The position numbers and the translations under genes were made by a program. 64,000 nucleotides of DNA from contig JASJZH010000005.1 in the NCBI GenBank assembly GCA_037178975.1, forward strand, positions 868,001-932,000. Direction: 5' to 3'. This document shows positions 1 to 11,128 of this stretch, piece after piece. Position 1 is the first letter of the stretch. Every line of letters begins with the position of its first letter. Source of the DNA: Oscheius tipulae (taxonomy: Eukaryota; Nematoda; Chromadorea; Rhabditida; Rhabditidae). The notes below the pieces were generated by a model. That model was not told the origin of the DNA and ran no database searches. It saw only the letters and a list, made by a program, of their open reading frames with translations.

Positions 1-2
1 TT

Positions 3-257
3 CGAGAGGGAGGCATCATCGTCCTCAAGGACAATCTCTGTTGTGGTATTTTGTAGTTTAACATTAAAAAAAGCAGTGCAATTTCAGCCGAAAAATCTGT
101 CTTCGACACGGAAGATCACAGCTGGACGCGTCCCGAAACCCTTATCGAGGACTTGTTCGAGAAGGCCGGCCTGCGTCTTATGGCCAAGAATCTTCAAACC
201 GGCTTTCCCAAAGGCATGTACAAGGTCAAGCTCTTTGCCCTAAAACCCGAAAATTGA
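3..257 (+). CDS. NTMT1: N-terminal alpha-amino methyltransferase, C-terminal part
   Basis: This is the C-terminal end of an NTMT1/METTL11A-type enzyme, which methylates the alpha-amino group of exposed protein N-termini using S-adenosylmethionine. The window begins inside the gene. Exon 1 reads EGGIIVLKDNL, the strand of the methyltransferase fold typical of this family. A short intron ends with the acceptor at 85-87. The last exon carries SWTRPETLIEDLFEKAG and ends GFPKGMYKVKLFALKPEN before the TGA at 255-257. The pattern of SWTR, an AGL-type turn and a closing ALKP matches the family C-terminus as I remember it. The donor is not certain because three GT dinucleotides (45-53) keep the frame. 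The catalytic motif I lies upstream of the window. Confidence 0.75.
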
Positions 258-425
258 GCCCCCCTCCCCGTTTTCTTGTACATTATGACCAAATTTGTTG
301 CCGAAACCCCCTGTTGTCTGTTCTGACCTTGATGAATTTTCTTCCCATATTTTTCTGTTCAAAGATTGGCGTTTCCCGCCAAAAGTACCGTCAAATTTAG
401 AGGAATAGTTTAAAAAGAGAGGTAG

Positions 426-3400
426 ATGATATCAGCGCTTCGCCGGAAGCTCGGTGGAGAAAAGGATGGACAGACAGCGTCGTCACCGATAGCCACAATG
501 CCAGCCGGAGTCCATAGAGTGGACCAGGAGCTGCAGAGGAAATTTGCCAAGGGAGTGCAATATAATAGTGAGTTAACAGTTGCAGAAAACACCGATTTTA
601 CTGAACTTTATCTAGAAAATAGTTTTTTTTTTCTGAATATTAAAAAGACCAGCCGTCTACGACTGTTAGGAGGACCAGTTTGAAAGTTCCGGAAACTTGG
701 AAGTTAAAGCGACCCTAAGGCGCAACCCCGTTTGAACACGTAAATCATCGGCGGGATCTCTTCTCTCAGTCTCTCAGTTTCATAGACAAACACACTACCC
801 GCTGAGCCATGACAAGAAAAGGATTAGGAAAAGAAAAGACCTAAAAGAATGAGTTCAATCCGGTAATCAATGAGGATGGCCATGGAAGAGAGGTCAGAAC
901 GACAAGATAACATGTTCATGACAACGGACAGAGATGGAGTTTTGATAGTAGCGGTGTCTTCTAGACTTGACTCTCTTCCCCCTGTCTGTCAAACTCGATT
1001 TATGATTTACCTAAGAACTCATCGTCTGTCCCAGTCAGTTAGTAAGAGTTATCTGAACGTGAGTACCTGATTACAGTAGATTATAATTGGGCACTGGAGT
1101 TAAAGGCGCAAAGCTGGTGCAGTGCTTTCTCAAAATCTACCTCATACACCCTTGGCGTCATTTTTGTCCCAGGTAGACACGGCCCAAATACATGTCCAGC
1201 AAATATGACGCCAAGGGTGTATGAGTTAATTTTCGAGAAAAATGCTGCACCAGGTTGGCGCCATCGAGTCGTATGCCCAAGTATACCGTAGATCTATATC
1301 ATCTGATCGTCATAGATCTTGCGCAAGTGTTGTAAAGAGGAGGAGGAGCGTCTTGTAATGGCAAATTATACAAACTTTCAGTGAAAATAGTGATCCGAGG
1401 GGATCGCAACGTCGGAAAGTCGTGTCTCCTTCGCCGTCTCCAAGGTCTGCCCTTCCAGGAAGAGTACACGGCCACGGAGGAGATTCAGGTGAGCAAAACG
1501 TGAAAGATTCTACACACAGATCAGCAGTTCCTCAATCGCAAAAACTCATTTCTAGTTCTATAACGACAGTCATTTTCCTGTGCCAAACTAGGTTCAATCT
1601 GAGTGATTTTTGTGAGAGCTCGACTCTCTGCCATTTCTCTACTTCAGGTAGTCAACATCCACTGGAACTACCGAGCCACTGACGACGTGGTCAAAGTCGA
1701 CGTCTGGGACATTGTGGATCAATCTACAAAGAAAAGAACTCGGAATGATGGAAAACTGAAGCTAAGCAATAAGGCAGAGACAGCTGAGCAGGATGGGGTG
1801 AGTCTGTTCATATGTTACTCTCAGTCTTTTGGAATTTACCGCTTCTAGATCCCTTTCCAGTTTGTTTCAAAAACCCCCGCTGGGTATCCAGTGGCACGAC
1901 ACTTCAAAAGGTCCTGGAACGAAGTTTTCAAGGACTGCTTGGCTGAGTATCCAAGGTCGAGCCCAAAAGGGGGAAAGAGTCCCGTCATGAAGTTCTAAAA
2001 GATCCCATGGCGATTTTTTTGAAGGACCGCTTGACAGAGTATCCAATTCTGAGTCCAAAGGGGCTGATGGGCCCGCAACGAAGTTTTTAAGAGTCTTGGG
2101 ACGAATTTTTGAAGGACAGCTTGGCTGAGTATCCAATGCCGGGTCCCGCCACGATAATTTCTGTTTTATTTAGCTCGAAGACGCCGCCTGCGATGCCCGT
2201 TTCGTAGACGTCTACAAGGGAGCTCATGGCGTGATTCTGGTTTTTGACTTGACCAAGGCCTGGACCTGGGACTATGTCCAGAAAGAGGCCGAGAAGGTCC
2301 CGCAAGGAATACCTGTAAGCTTTAGAAAAAGACAGGAAATTAATTGGAAGTTCCAGATCCTGATTCTGGCCAATCATCGCGATATGGGACACCATAGAGT
2401 GGTCACGGATGAGATGTGTAGCAGCTACGTGGAGCATTTCAACAGGTGGGACCGAGAATTTATTATTGTCTTATAAATGAGCGTCTTCGGCTTCCATTAT
2501 GACTGGAAGGGGCCCGTAAACCGTAACATCTTCGAGAGATCCTCCTCGGGTGGTGGCACTGCTGGCCGTGGTTGAGGATAGGGCGAGCAGCTCGCCACAA
2601 CATTCATTGACCTGAGCTTGACCACCGTCGATGATAGTCAGCTTGCGGACAGCGTTGATATCTTTGCGACAGAAGGGACACCGGATGGTTGGGAGCTTTT
2701 CGGCCTAAAGCTAGAGATACTGTCTGTCTCTGTCACTGACCTTCCAAATCTCTCCCAAACAGCAGCAGCATATCAAATGTCCACATCCCAGCTGTCTATT
2801 GGCCCATTTCTCCACACAAATCGAGCATTCCTCCGACTCTCCCGGTAGTTCTGGCTCCTTTCCAAGCTCTGCCGAATTGACAGATACTACGGTCGGTCTT
2901 CTTCCTTTCCTGATACTGACAGGCTCGAAGACCAGCCTTCCGAGCACGTAGACTAGAAGGAAGAAGGCCAGAGTCTGGTCAATCTTCAGCAGAATGAGGA
3001 TAGCATGTTCCTTTGGATGTGGCTCGTCCTCTTTGATATAGAAGTGATTAATGATCATGGCTGTTGTGGTTGACTGGATGATTGTCATGGCACTGATAGC
3101 TAAGGCCAGACTGAGCAGGACACGATGGGCTCGTCTGGACGACTTGACTATCCAGCCCTTGGCTCGGACTCTGCCTCGGGACCATTCTATCTGAAAGGAA
3201 TCCTGTGAGCTCTCATAGACTATCTCGCATGTCGAGAGTCTGTCTTTTGTAGCTTTGGAGCGCAGCGTTTTTTTTCATATTGTCTTAGCCTTGTCATAGT
3301 TCTGACTACTGTTCTTGGGAACCAGGTACTTTTCCTGCCTCTCATATCCGGTACTCTCTGTCATTGGTAGGGAGCTTTCAGTGTCACACTCCTTTAGTAG

Positions 3401-5742
3401 TCAAGCCAGGTGTCTCTGTCATTAGTGCTTCCGGAGAGGATCAAGATCAAAGCTAGTGATCCTCTTTGGTAGTCAGGCACTGAGCAGAGTACAGAGCTAT
3501 TCTCTGTTGGTCAAGTCAGGTGTTTCTGTCGCTCCAAGACTCACTCTTACAGTTCTAGTACAGCCTACAAACTGCTCAATCTCTGTGGTAGTCAAGCTCT
3601 GATGAAAACTGGGTGCCCTCTTTGATAGTCAAATCTCTCGAGTCAGATATCTCTGTCTTGATATATCCTGTACTCACAGTTAGTTATTTCATCCGTATTG
3701 TCTCTTGTGTCAGTCATCCAACTTACCTCAACCCTGCCAGCTGAGACCAAATAGTGAAAGAGACAAGCACACCAGAAGGCCAGAGTGAACATTAGACTGG
3801 TGATACTGTAGGCAAAGGGACGGTCCTCTCCTGCCCAGTCCGAGACTACATGTCCTGACAAATGTTTCTTGACCTATCAAAAATGGATATACCAGGCCAC
3901 TGAACCAGTGCTAGAGCATAGAATATGAAGGCTGTGCAATGGCGAGCGATAGACATCCACGGGACATTTCCACTGTCACTGACACTAAAGAAGATACCAG
4001 GGAAGGAGCTCATCAGGAAAAGGGTCTGGATCGATCGGAATCAGATGGTCTTATCTCGGGGGAGAGCATAGAAAGACTGCGGGCCTCGTTATCTACTGTG
4101 ACCTGTGCTCCTCACTTTGGCAGTGAGTCAAGAGGAGAGGCAAAGAGACAGAGAAACAGAGATGGAAAGACAGAAAGACAGAGGTAGTTAAGAGTCAAGG
4201 GTCGAGAGGAAATGAAACAGTACACGGAGCCCAATCCGATTAAAACTTCGGTGCATACGTCAATCCTGATTTTCAGGTCACATTCCGGTCACGATGGGGC
4301 TCCTGTCATGAGATGGACGGCCGCTTCGATGAGAAATGCCTTCGGATTGAGACTGGTTCATCTCTTCTTCAATATACCCTTCTTGTGCCTGCAGGTAGTT
4401 CACTGCTGAACCCTAAACTTGTACTTTTACAGAGAGAGACACTGAAAAGACAGCTGGAGAGGAACAAGGACGAGATTCTGTCAAGTTACACGGAACTGGA
4501 CTGCTATCAGGAGACACCAGAGGCCGACTACGATTCGTGAGTCACTGTCACTGTCTCTCTAAATCCATCTTCAGATTCATGGATGCCGTGACGAAGAACC
4601 GTCGGCAAGTGGCCGAGAACCAGGCTGCCAGATACAAACCTCACCCAGGACAAAAAGTCATGGGTGGTGGTCAACCCATACCTGGACAGAAGATCTCTCC
4701 GGACAGGTCTCCTGTCAAGGAGTTAGCCCCAAAAATTGTCACACCGACTCGTAAGGAAGTTTGTGATTGCGGAAACAGGGCAGATTTAGAGAGATTACCT
4801 TCGACTGGTACTGACGATGGTATGGATCAGTTCCTGGATGAGGATGACCACCATGAAGCACAGAGACCGGCGACTTTAAACATCAAGAACTCGAACAATA
4901 GTGACGAGTGAGTCTGTCTCTGTTGCTCACCAATCTTTCAGTGAAACCAATACCATGGTCAAAATCTACGAACAAAACGTCGAATCCGATGACGATCTAC
5001 AAACCAAGATGACCCAACAGGCCGAGATCAGACGAGTCAGCAATTTACCCTCTGCTTCTCCAGCACCAACCCCTACCGCATTCCGTATGAGAGTCAACGA
5101 CCAGGACAGTTCCAATGAGGACTACAACACCCCGGACCGGGAAGACGACTCTCCAATAGCTTTCACAGCTCCGGTAGTCAAGGAAAGGGTTCCCAGTCCG
5201 AGACCAAAGGTTCTGGTCACTCCTACTGGGGAGAAGGAGGCTGTTGGACTGTCGGCAGATGATTTTGATGCTTGGCTAGGTGGGGCAGATGATACCAGTC
5301 CGACTGCGGCGGCTAAGGTGAGTACAGAAACTCGGATGCGGAGAGACAGAGAGACAGCGAGACTTTCAGAAAATTTCGAACGTCAGCCTGTCATCCGAAG
5401 AAGAATTTGGTGTCAAACTTCCTACACCTTCTCCCCAACATGCTCCTCCAATTCTGAAACTGGATTTCAAGCCAGTTCAGTCGTCTAGACTATCTCCCAA
5501 ACCTTCCAGCCCGGTAAGAGTACATCTCTATCCCAAAACGTAGTTTTTCCCTTCAGGACCTGGACTCTGAGGAAAAGGGCAAAAAGAAGAAAAAAAAGAC
5601 GAGTGGAGAACCAAAAAAGACCAAGGGGGACAAGAAGAAGACCAAGAAAGGTTCAGAGCCTGAGAATTCAAGCCTTGCTCTGGAAGAGTTCCTTGGCGGA
5701 CCTGTCTCTGTCTCTAACACCGCCGATTATGACCCGCTGTAG
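426..5742 (+). CDS. RABL6: RABL6 (Parf)-like small GTPase with long tail
   Basis: This is a RABL6 homologue, an atypical Rab-like GTPase with a long disordered C-terminus. Eleven exons read through without a stop: 426-568, 1382-1488, 1648-1797, 2174-2314, 2357-2445, 4277-4394, 4433-4536, 4575-4907, 4942-5317, 5370-5513 and 5557-5742. The order of motifs is [12 protein letters not shown], then the P-loop [34 protein letters not shown] (switch II region), [28 protein letters not shown] and [14 protein letters not shown]. An acidic low-complexity tail follows, then a Lys-rich stretch, ending LEEFLGGP...DYDPL, which resembles the vertebrate end. Introns are 34-52 nt except for introns 1, 2, 3 and 5. 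The 1831-nt intron 5 holds a complete antisense gene, and intron 1 holds a foldback repeat. Confidence 0.9.
1086..1280. repeat. Foldback (MITE-like) inverted repeat in RABL6 intron 1
   Basis: Two arms of about 75 bp (1086-1160 and 1206-1280) are imperfect reverse complements separated by about 45 bp. The best-paired inner segment is CTCATACACCCTTGGCGTCA (1141-1160) against its exact complement at 1206-1225. The outer ends share TTGGGCA. No reading frame lies inside. It looks like a small non-autonomous foldback element; no target-site duplication was verified. Confidence 0.7.
2471..3956 (-). CDS. Multi-pass membrane RING-finger protein nested in RABL6 intron
   Basis: The gene is read on the minus strand from ATG at 3956 to TAA at 2471-2473. 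It lies wholly inside RABL6 intron 5. Exons run roughly 3956-3905, 3873-3727, 3190-2741 and 2704-2471. Four hydrophobic stretches are visible: [29 protein letters not shown], a span around [11 protein letters not shown], and [22 protein letters not shown]-terminal C3HC4 RING follows: [17 protein letters not shown], then CPFCRK after a 36-nt intron (2705-2740). The tail after the RING is about 60 residues and Ser/Thr-rich. By family logic it would be a membrane-anchored E3 ubiquitin ligase. No orthologue was recognised. The first junction uses an inferred 31-nt intron and is the weakest part of the model. Confidence 0.7.
3240..3660. repeat. Diverged TAGTCAAG...CTCTGTC repeats in an intron
   Basis: The 536-nt intron of the nested RING gene contains several degenerate copies of a unit built on TAGTCAAG followed by a CTCTGTC run (near 3395, 3460, 3510, 3585 and 3630). 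Spacing is irregular. No coding signal was seen here. Confidence 0.4.
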
Positions 5743-5904
5743 ATTTTATCCCTAACAATCTTTGTTCAATTCCTATACAGAAATCTCTAGTTTACTGGTA
5801 CTAACTTATTAATTTGCAATCTCGACACATCTGTTTGTCACTTACTCCTTTTCCTAAACTTGCCATTTTTGTAGCCTGGGATGATAAATATTTTATGGAG
5901 AGAG

Positions 5905-6200
5905 ACAGGGCAAGAATCTATAGAACTTTATTAACCGTGACTGTGATAGCAGCGACTGCTGACATAGCCGCTCTGGTTCTTGGGACAGTCCTTATGTTCC
6001 TTGCAAGCAGGGACAGTGGAAGCTACCAAGGCACAGAGGACAAGAATCAGTAGATCTTTATTGTGAGAGAGTGATAGTGTTTACCAGGAGAAGAAAACGC
6101 TGCATTCTGCTGGATTGAAACATTACAAACCTTGTGCTTTTTTGTAGGCTCTGGGAGACTGTTACTGTCAGGGCAAGAATCTGTAGACCTTTATTGACCG
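5905..6200. repeat. Tandem ~130-bp units around peptide exon 2 starts
   Basis: The motif GGGCAAGAATCTATAGAACT (5908-5927) recurs near 6040 and 6171 with small changes. On the minus strand each copy reads AATAAAG...TCTACAG/ATTCTTG, meaning a poly(A)-like signal immediately before a peptide exon 2. The three copies are spaced at about 130 bp, which indicates tandem duplication of the peptide-gene segment. Confidence 0.6.
5931..6105 (-). CDS. Small secreted Cys-rich peptide, split-signal family
   Basis: Exon 1 (6105-6085) encodes only MQRFLLL. Exon 2 (6047-5931) continues ILVLCALVASTVPA, completing a signal peptide, then a short mature peptide opening CKEHKDCPKNQ with one more Cys and ending HSHG before TAA. 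The 37-nt intron (6084-6048) has a normal GTAAAC donor but ends in CTG instead of CAG. The CxxxxxDCPK start matches the plus-strand peptide at 6389-6634. AATAAA overlaps the stop. Function is unknown; the architecture resembles secreted peptides of the antimicrobial, signalling or effector kind. It could be a decaying copy if the acceptor is truly lost. Confidence 0.55.
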
Positions 6201-6388
6201 GCTCAGGAGCACTGAAACAACCGTGAAAGTTCATAGGAGACAAAGAGACAAAGAGACTGAGAGAACTGTTTCTTTTCTCCAGCCCCTCCCACGATTTCCT
6301 GCTGTTCACATGGCCCAGACCTCTCACATCCATTGTTCCATAGACCCTACAAAAGAGTACTGCCCCCATTCCTTTTCATTCAACCAAG

Positions 6389-6634
6389 ATGTGCTTCCTT
6401 TTCTTGGTATAATCTGTCTATATCTTCTAACGAAATTATCCTCATATCCTAATTCTTCTCGCATTGGCTGCTCTAGCTACGGCTACATGTAAGAAGAACA
6501 GAGATTGTCCTAAGGGTCAGGACTGTGTGAAAGGTCGTTGTAGCAGAACAAGCGAATCTTCGCATCTGATTCCTAGCCTGACCAATGGAAACTGTCCGAA
6601 GGGGATGAGATGTAACAATGGACTCTGCCAGTAG
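6389..6634 (+). CDS. Small secreted Cys-rich peptide, split-signal family
   Basis: Exon 1 (6389-6406) encodes MCFLFL. Exon 2 (6446-6634) continues ILILLALAALATA, then a mature peptide with CKKNRDCPKGQDCVKGRC, a Ser-rich spacer and a second CPKGMRCNNGLC knot before TAG. The Cys spacing (C-x5-C-x5-C-x4-C) recalls EB or dickkopf-like knots but is not assigned to a named family. The 39-nt intron (6407-6445) has donor GTATAA and ends CAT; no AG lies between donor and exon 2. Phase 0 joining gives an uninterrupted signal peptide. Exon 1 resembles that of the minus-strand peptide at 59156 (MCFL). Confidence 0.55.
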
Positions 6635-6921
6635 ACTAATGTGTTCTGTCAAATAAGGTTGTAATGCTGAAAGAAGGTGGGGAAAGACAGATATACAGAG
6701 AGACAGACATCTCTCTCCCAATTCTAACACCACATATCAGCTTTCCCCTTCTGTTTTCGTCCTCGATTAGACAACCATAATTCCACGGAATCGCTGCTGT
6801 CTCTCCCCACATACTGGGTCAGTGCGCCTACTATTTAAAGTCCGAGAACTGTCTATCTGTCTAACTCGGTCATGATACCATTTTCGCTCACCCCCTCTCT
6901 TTCCAAGACAGAGTTTTACAG

Positions 6922-9509
6922 ATGCGGGTGGTTTTACTCATTCTCTTTGGTTCATTGGTTTCTGGCAACATCTTTGGACCCTCAGAGGATTCTGGGTATG
7001 GAGCGGCTGAAGCTGACATGGGTAAAGGTGGCAAAGGACCATCTTCTGAAGGAGGAGATCAACAGAACTACAACTCCGATGTGAGCCACTGTCTCTCTGT
7101 TACTCTGTCTCTATTTCTGTTCTTTGTCTTTCTTTCTCCGTCACTATCTTTTTGTCTCTCTATCTCTCTGTCACTACTCTAATTCAGGGAACCGGTACAA
7201 TTCCCGGTCAGCCAGTCGAGCCCGCTCCTCCTTCTGGGTCGGTTGGAACACCTTCTCCGACTCTAGGAGGAGAGTCACCCGAGACTCCTTCTGGTCCAGA
7301 AGCATCTCCTCCTCCTACCAGTGAAGGACAAGCCCCTTCCATGACTGGAGACCAGTCTTCTGAGTCGTCCGGACCAGTTCCTCCACCTAGTAATCCTGGA
7401 TCCTATGTCTCGAAGAACGGAGGATCAGAATCTGCTCCAAGCTCTAAAGGGTCTGGCCCGTCTCCCAGTTCTTCTGGCTCCAAACCGTACACCTCTGGAG
7501 GCTCCAGTCCTTCTGATTCTGGTAGTGGATCTCTTGGAGGATCGAGCTCCCCTTTTGATAGTTCAGGATCAGGTAGTCATGGTAGTCAAGAGACAGAATC
7601 GAACAGTTTCAGAATCGTCCAGCAGCCCAATCAGTGGATCCGGCCAGTCTCCAGGCTCCAGCTCTCCCTCTTACATCTCTGGAAGTTCCGGTCAATCTCC
7701 AGGCTCTGGGTCCGGGTCAGGAGGTGGTAAACCCCAAGGAGGAGGCGGTTACATCTTTCCTAACACACCATCTCCTGGAGAGTCAGCGGGATCATCTTTT
7801 GCTCCTGGAGGAGAGCTCGGTGGCTCGTCTATGCCTCCCAGTGAGTCGAGCGACTCTACTGAAGCTGCCAGCCTATCCAGTGACTCGACCATGTCTCCAA
7901 TGGAATCCAGTTCAATGCCTACGATGAGCGGGCCCTCAGAAGCTCCAGAACCTTCTAATCCGAGCGGAGGAGGATATGCAGCTGGTGGTCAAGGATCTGG
8001 ATCAGGAGGTAGTCAACCTGGGAGTTATTCTTCTGGAGGAAGCAGTGGTTTAGGGTCTGGAAGCTACCAGACCGGTCAAGGAGGGTCTGAAATTGGGTCA
8101 AGCATGGCTCCCAGTGAGTCGAGCTCGACTATGCCTCCAATGGAATCTAGTGGGTCTACTGAAGCTCCCAGTGGATCCAGTGAGTCGACCCTGGGTTCCA
8201 ATGAGGCAAGCAGTTCTCCAATGGAATCCAGTGAGTCGACTATATCTCCGAGTGAGTCAAGCAGCTCTCAACCCTTGGAATCCGAAGGGTCGTCTTCAAG
8301 CTCCCCAGCATCCAGTCCCGTTCAAGGAAGCTACCAAGTCGGAGAATCTGGTTCCGGACCTCAAGCCGGAGGTTACGCAATACGAGGAGGTTCTGGATTT
8401 GGATCTGGGGCAGGAGGGTACAAGACCGGTGGTCAAGCCTCGACAGCCGAACCAATCCCTGAAGGAACCGAAGCCCCAGTACCTGGAGTGACTCTCGAGT
8501 CCGGAGGGTCCAGTGAAGCACCTTTGGGAGGCGGCTCATCTCCAATGGAAACCAGTGACTCTACTGGATCTCCCAGCGAGTCTAGTAGCTCGACCATGTC
8601 TTCCAGTGAATCCAGTGAGACTCCGATGAATTCAGAGTCTCCCAGTGGGTCGAGCAGCTCTCCAATGGAATCCAGTGGTACTTCTGAAGCACCTAGTGAG
8701 TCCAATGGCTCGACCATGTCCCCGAGTGAGTCAAGCAGTTCCCAGCCCATGGGAAGTCCGGAGGAGTCCTCCTCCAATCCACCAGTTGGAGGATCTGGAA
8801 GCTACCAAGCCGGAGGTTCTGTTTCCGGTCCCAGATCTGGTGGCTACGTTATTGGAGGAGCGTCTGGATCCGGATCTGGAGGAGGCTATCAGGTTGGTGG
8901 TCAAGCCTCGACAGCTGAACCATCCGGAGGGTCAGGTGAGGCTCCTCTAGGAGGTTCCGAAGGGTCGTCTATGGCTCCCAGTGGGTCCAGCGAGTCTCCG
9001 ATGAGTTCAGAGACTCCCAGCGGATCGAGTGAAGCTCCAATGGAAACCAGTGACTCGACTATGTCTCCAGAGGAATCCAACTCGATGCCAACCATGGCCG
9101 AATCGTCTGAGAGTCCCATGGCTCCAGTCTCGACAGAGGAACCGTCCGGCTCGACAGAATCCTCTGAACCACAGCCTCCGGCTCCTGCTCCAGCCGGATC
9201 AGGATCTTATGCAGTCAAAGGACAGGATTTGGGGTCTGAAGTGGGCTCAAGCGGTCAAGGCGAGCCCTACAAGGGATCAGGATCTGGTTCTGAGCCTGTC
9301 CTATCAGGCAAGTGATAGTCAAGAGTTAGAACCAAACAGTTTCAGGTGCTCCCAATAGTGCGACCAGTGGATCAGGACAGTCTCCAATCTCTGGATCAAA
9401 CAAGAAACCATACAAGGCCACAGGCTCCCAGTCTGGTGGAAACCCGGTAAGTCTATCAAGGTGACAGTCACGAGAGAGTTTTCAGAAGTTCCGAGTCAAG
9501 AGAGGATGA
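6922..9509 (+). CDS. Ser/Gly/Pro-rich mucin-like secreted protein
   Basis: The protein begins MRVVLLILFGSLVSG, a clear signal peptide, directly after the acceptor TTTTACAG. The rest is low-complexity Ser, Gly, Pro, Glu and Thr with recurring phrases such as PSESSSS, PMESSGSTEAPS and GGQASTAEP, so it is probably heavily O-glycosylated or a cuticle/surface component. Exons are 6922-7080, 7188-7572, 7613-9307, 9346-9446 and 9486-9509; introns are 107, 40, 38 and 39 nt. The 38-nt intron has a GC donor (GCAAGT). Two blocks near 8330-8450 and 8790-8915 (GSYQ..., GGY..., GGQASTAEP) are internal duplications. The predicted C-terminus is KFRVKRG; a further downstream exon cannot be excluded. Confidence 0.7.
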
Positions 9510-9691
9510 GTCTTTCACTAATTCAATTACCTTCACATTCATTATTTGTTTAGGATCTCAGATAATAAAATTTTCGATACTTCTGTGAGAGTGGGAGTGA
9601 CAGTGATAGTCATGGCTGGCCAAACCGGCCCGCTTCTCTTGATGCACTGTCACTGTCAATCCAAAAGCTTCTTTTTCCTCATTCTCATTGA

Positions 9692-10723
9692 ATGCACCTC
9701 TTCATCTCCTTTCTTCTCTCCTTTCCCATTTCTTCTCTGACCCCAGAGGAAAATGACCGTCTACAGAAAAGTTGTGGACAATTCAAGCCCAAGGATTCAT
9801 TGCTGAGATCGATGAACTCGAAGAAGGCAGGCAGATACGAGGCTCCTTTCACTGTCCAACTTTGTCATGACCCGGAATTCAAAAACTTAACCGAAGCCTG
9901 ATGGGCTGTTCCGGTACTCTAATCAGTCCAAGATATATTCTGACAGCTGGACATTGTCTTGTTAACGCAGCCAGCGACTAGTAGTGCTTTTTTGTTTCTT
10001 ATCAAACCCGAGTTTGCAGCGAATCACTGACTCTTCGACACCCGAAGACCTACTTTCACGATCTGCTTGCACTTGCAGCGACAGTTTGCACAAATGACCT
10101 GGAGCACGACTGTGACAGCACAGTGAAGTCGACGGCTGTAAGCCCCGCAAGTACTTTTGTGCTGAAACAATACAGAACGCATCCCTGTAATATGGGAGGA
10201 ATTTGAAGATTTAATAGTCTTGGACCTTTAAAAGGATTTGGAGCTTTCGGATACGATTCAGCCGGCTTGCCTTGGTGGCAAGTCTGTCTTTCTCTCTCGT
10301 TTTTAATTTTTACTTTCTCTAGACAGAAGAAAATGTAAACTGTTCACGAACAATCTATCTTCGCTCAGTGACTCCATCAGAATGTTAAAAGACGAGCTCT
10401 GCTCAAAAGCAGAAGACGAAGCCATGGCTTATGCAGTGGATTTTCTTTCATATCTGACAAACAAACCGTTGTAGGGTGACAGTGGTAGTGGCCAAATCAT
10501 CTATCGGAACGGAAGAGCTTACCTGGTCGGAGCTTTGAGCTATAGACCAAATTGCGATTCGGAAATAGAGAGCGGTAAGCTCCAAGTTCCGTGATGTTGA
10601 AAGTAAAATTTTGCAGAGGAAATGATCGTCTTCAGTATTTCCACAGTCTTCTATAATGGTTGGATCTGAGCTGTCAGCGGTGTCTGTTTCAATGGACAGT
10701 TGTTAGAGGAAGAAGGGCAAGCT
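9692..10723 (+). pseudogene. Broken trypsin-like serine protease
   Basis: All parts of a secreted S1 protease can be seen, but not in one frame. A possible signal MHLFISFLLSFPISS opens it, then EAPFTVQL. After a 1-nt frame break comes CSGTLISPRYILTAGHC with the catalytic His. The segment EFEDLIVLDL, probably holding the catalytic Asp, follows another break. GDSGSGQIIYR with the catalytic Ser is preceded by an in-frame TAG where a Cys would be expected, and the C-terminal TVFYNGWI meets TGA. This is a pseudogene, or a locus with several base-calling errors. The clean acceptor CCCCAG at about 9747 suggests that the true first exon may lie elsewhere. Confidence 0.65.
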
Positions 10724-11128
10724 CCATAGTCTACATTTGGTTCAGTTCTCATAAGTAATAAACCAATGGTCTCTCTATCTCTGTCTCTCTTCTGGTAGTC
10801 AAGAATCTGTCTCTCTCCCTATCCAGTCACTCACTCTCTCAGCTGACTGCATATACATCCTCACAGACTCCGCCTCTCCAGCGGACTAATTGGCGCCTGA
10901 ATTTCGAAGCAGGGTCTCTCCTTCTCTGCTACATGTTGTCCTACTCTCGGTCCGTCAAATAAAATTGCCCACTTGACGTGCCCATCTCTGACTTTTCATC
11001 AAAGGAGAGAGAGAGACACGCATATCGATCCCGTACCTCGTTACGTAATTTAGTTCCTGCTCCTTATCCCAGACGTTCTCTCAGGAGAGTAGTTAGCTGA
11101 TATATTACACTTTCAGATCCGGGTGTCC
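10724..11128. other. Intergenic, no gene seen
   Basis: Pyrimidine-rich TCTCTGTCTC tracts and TAGTCAAG occur here. A TTTCAG acceptor at 11111-11116 sits 12 nt before the receptor ATG and may be a trans-splice site. No supported reading frame was found. Confidence 0.5.
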
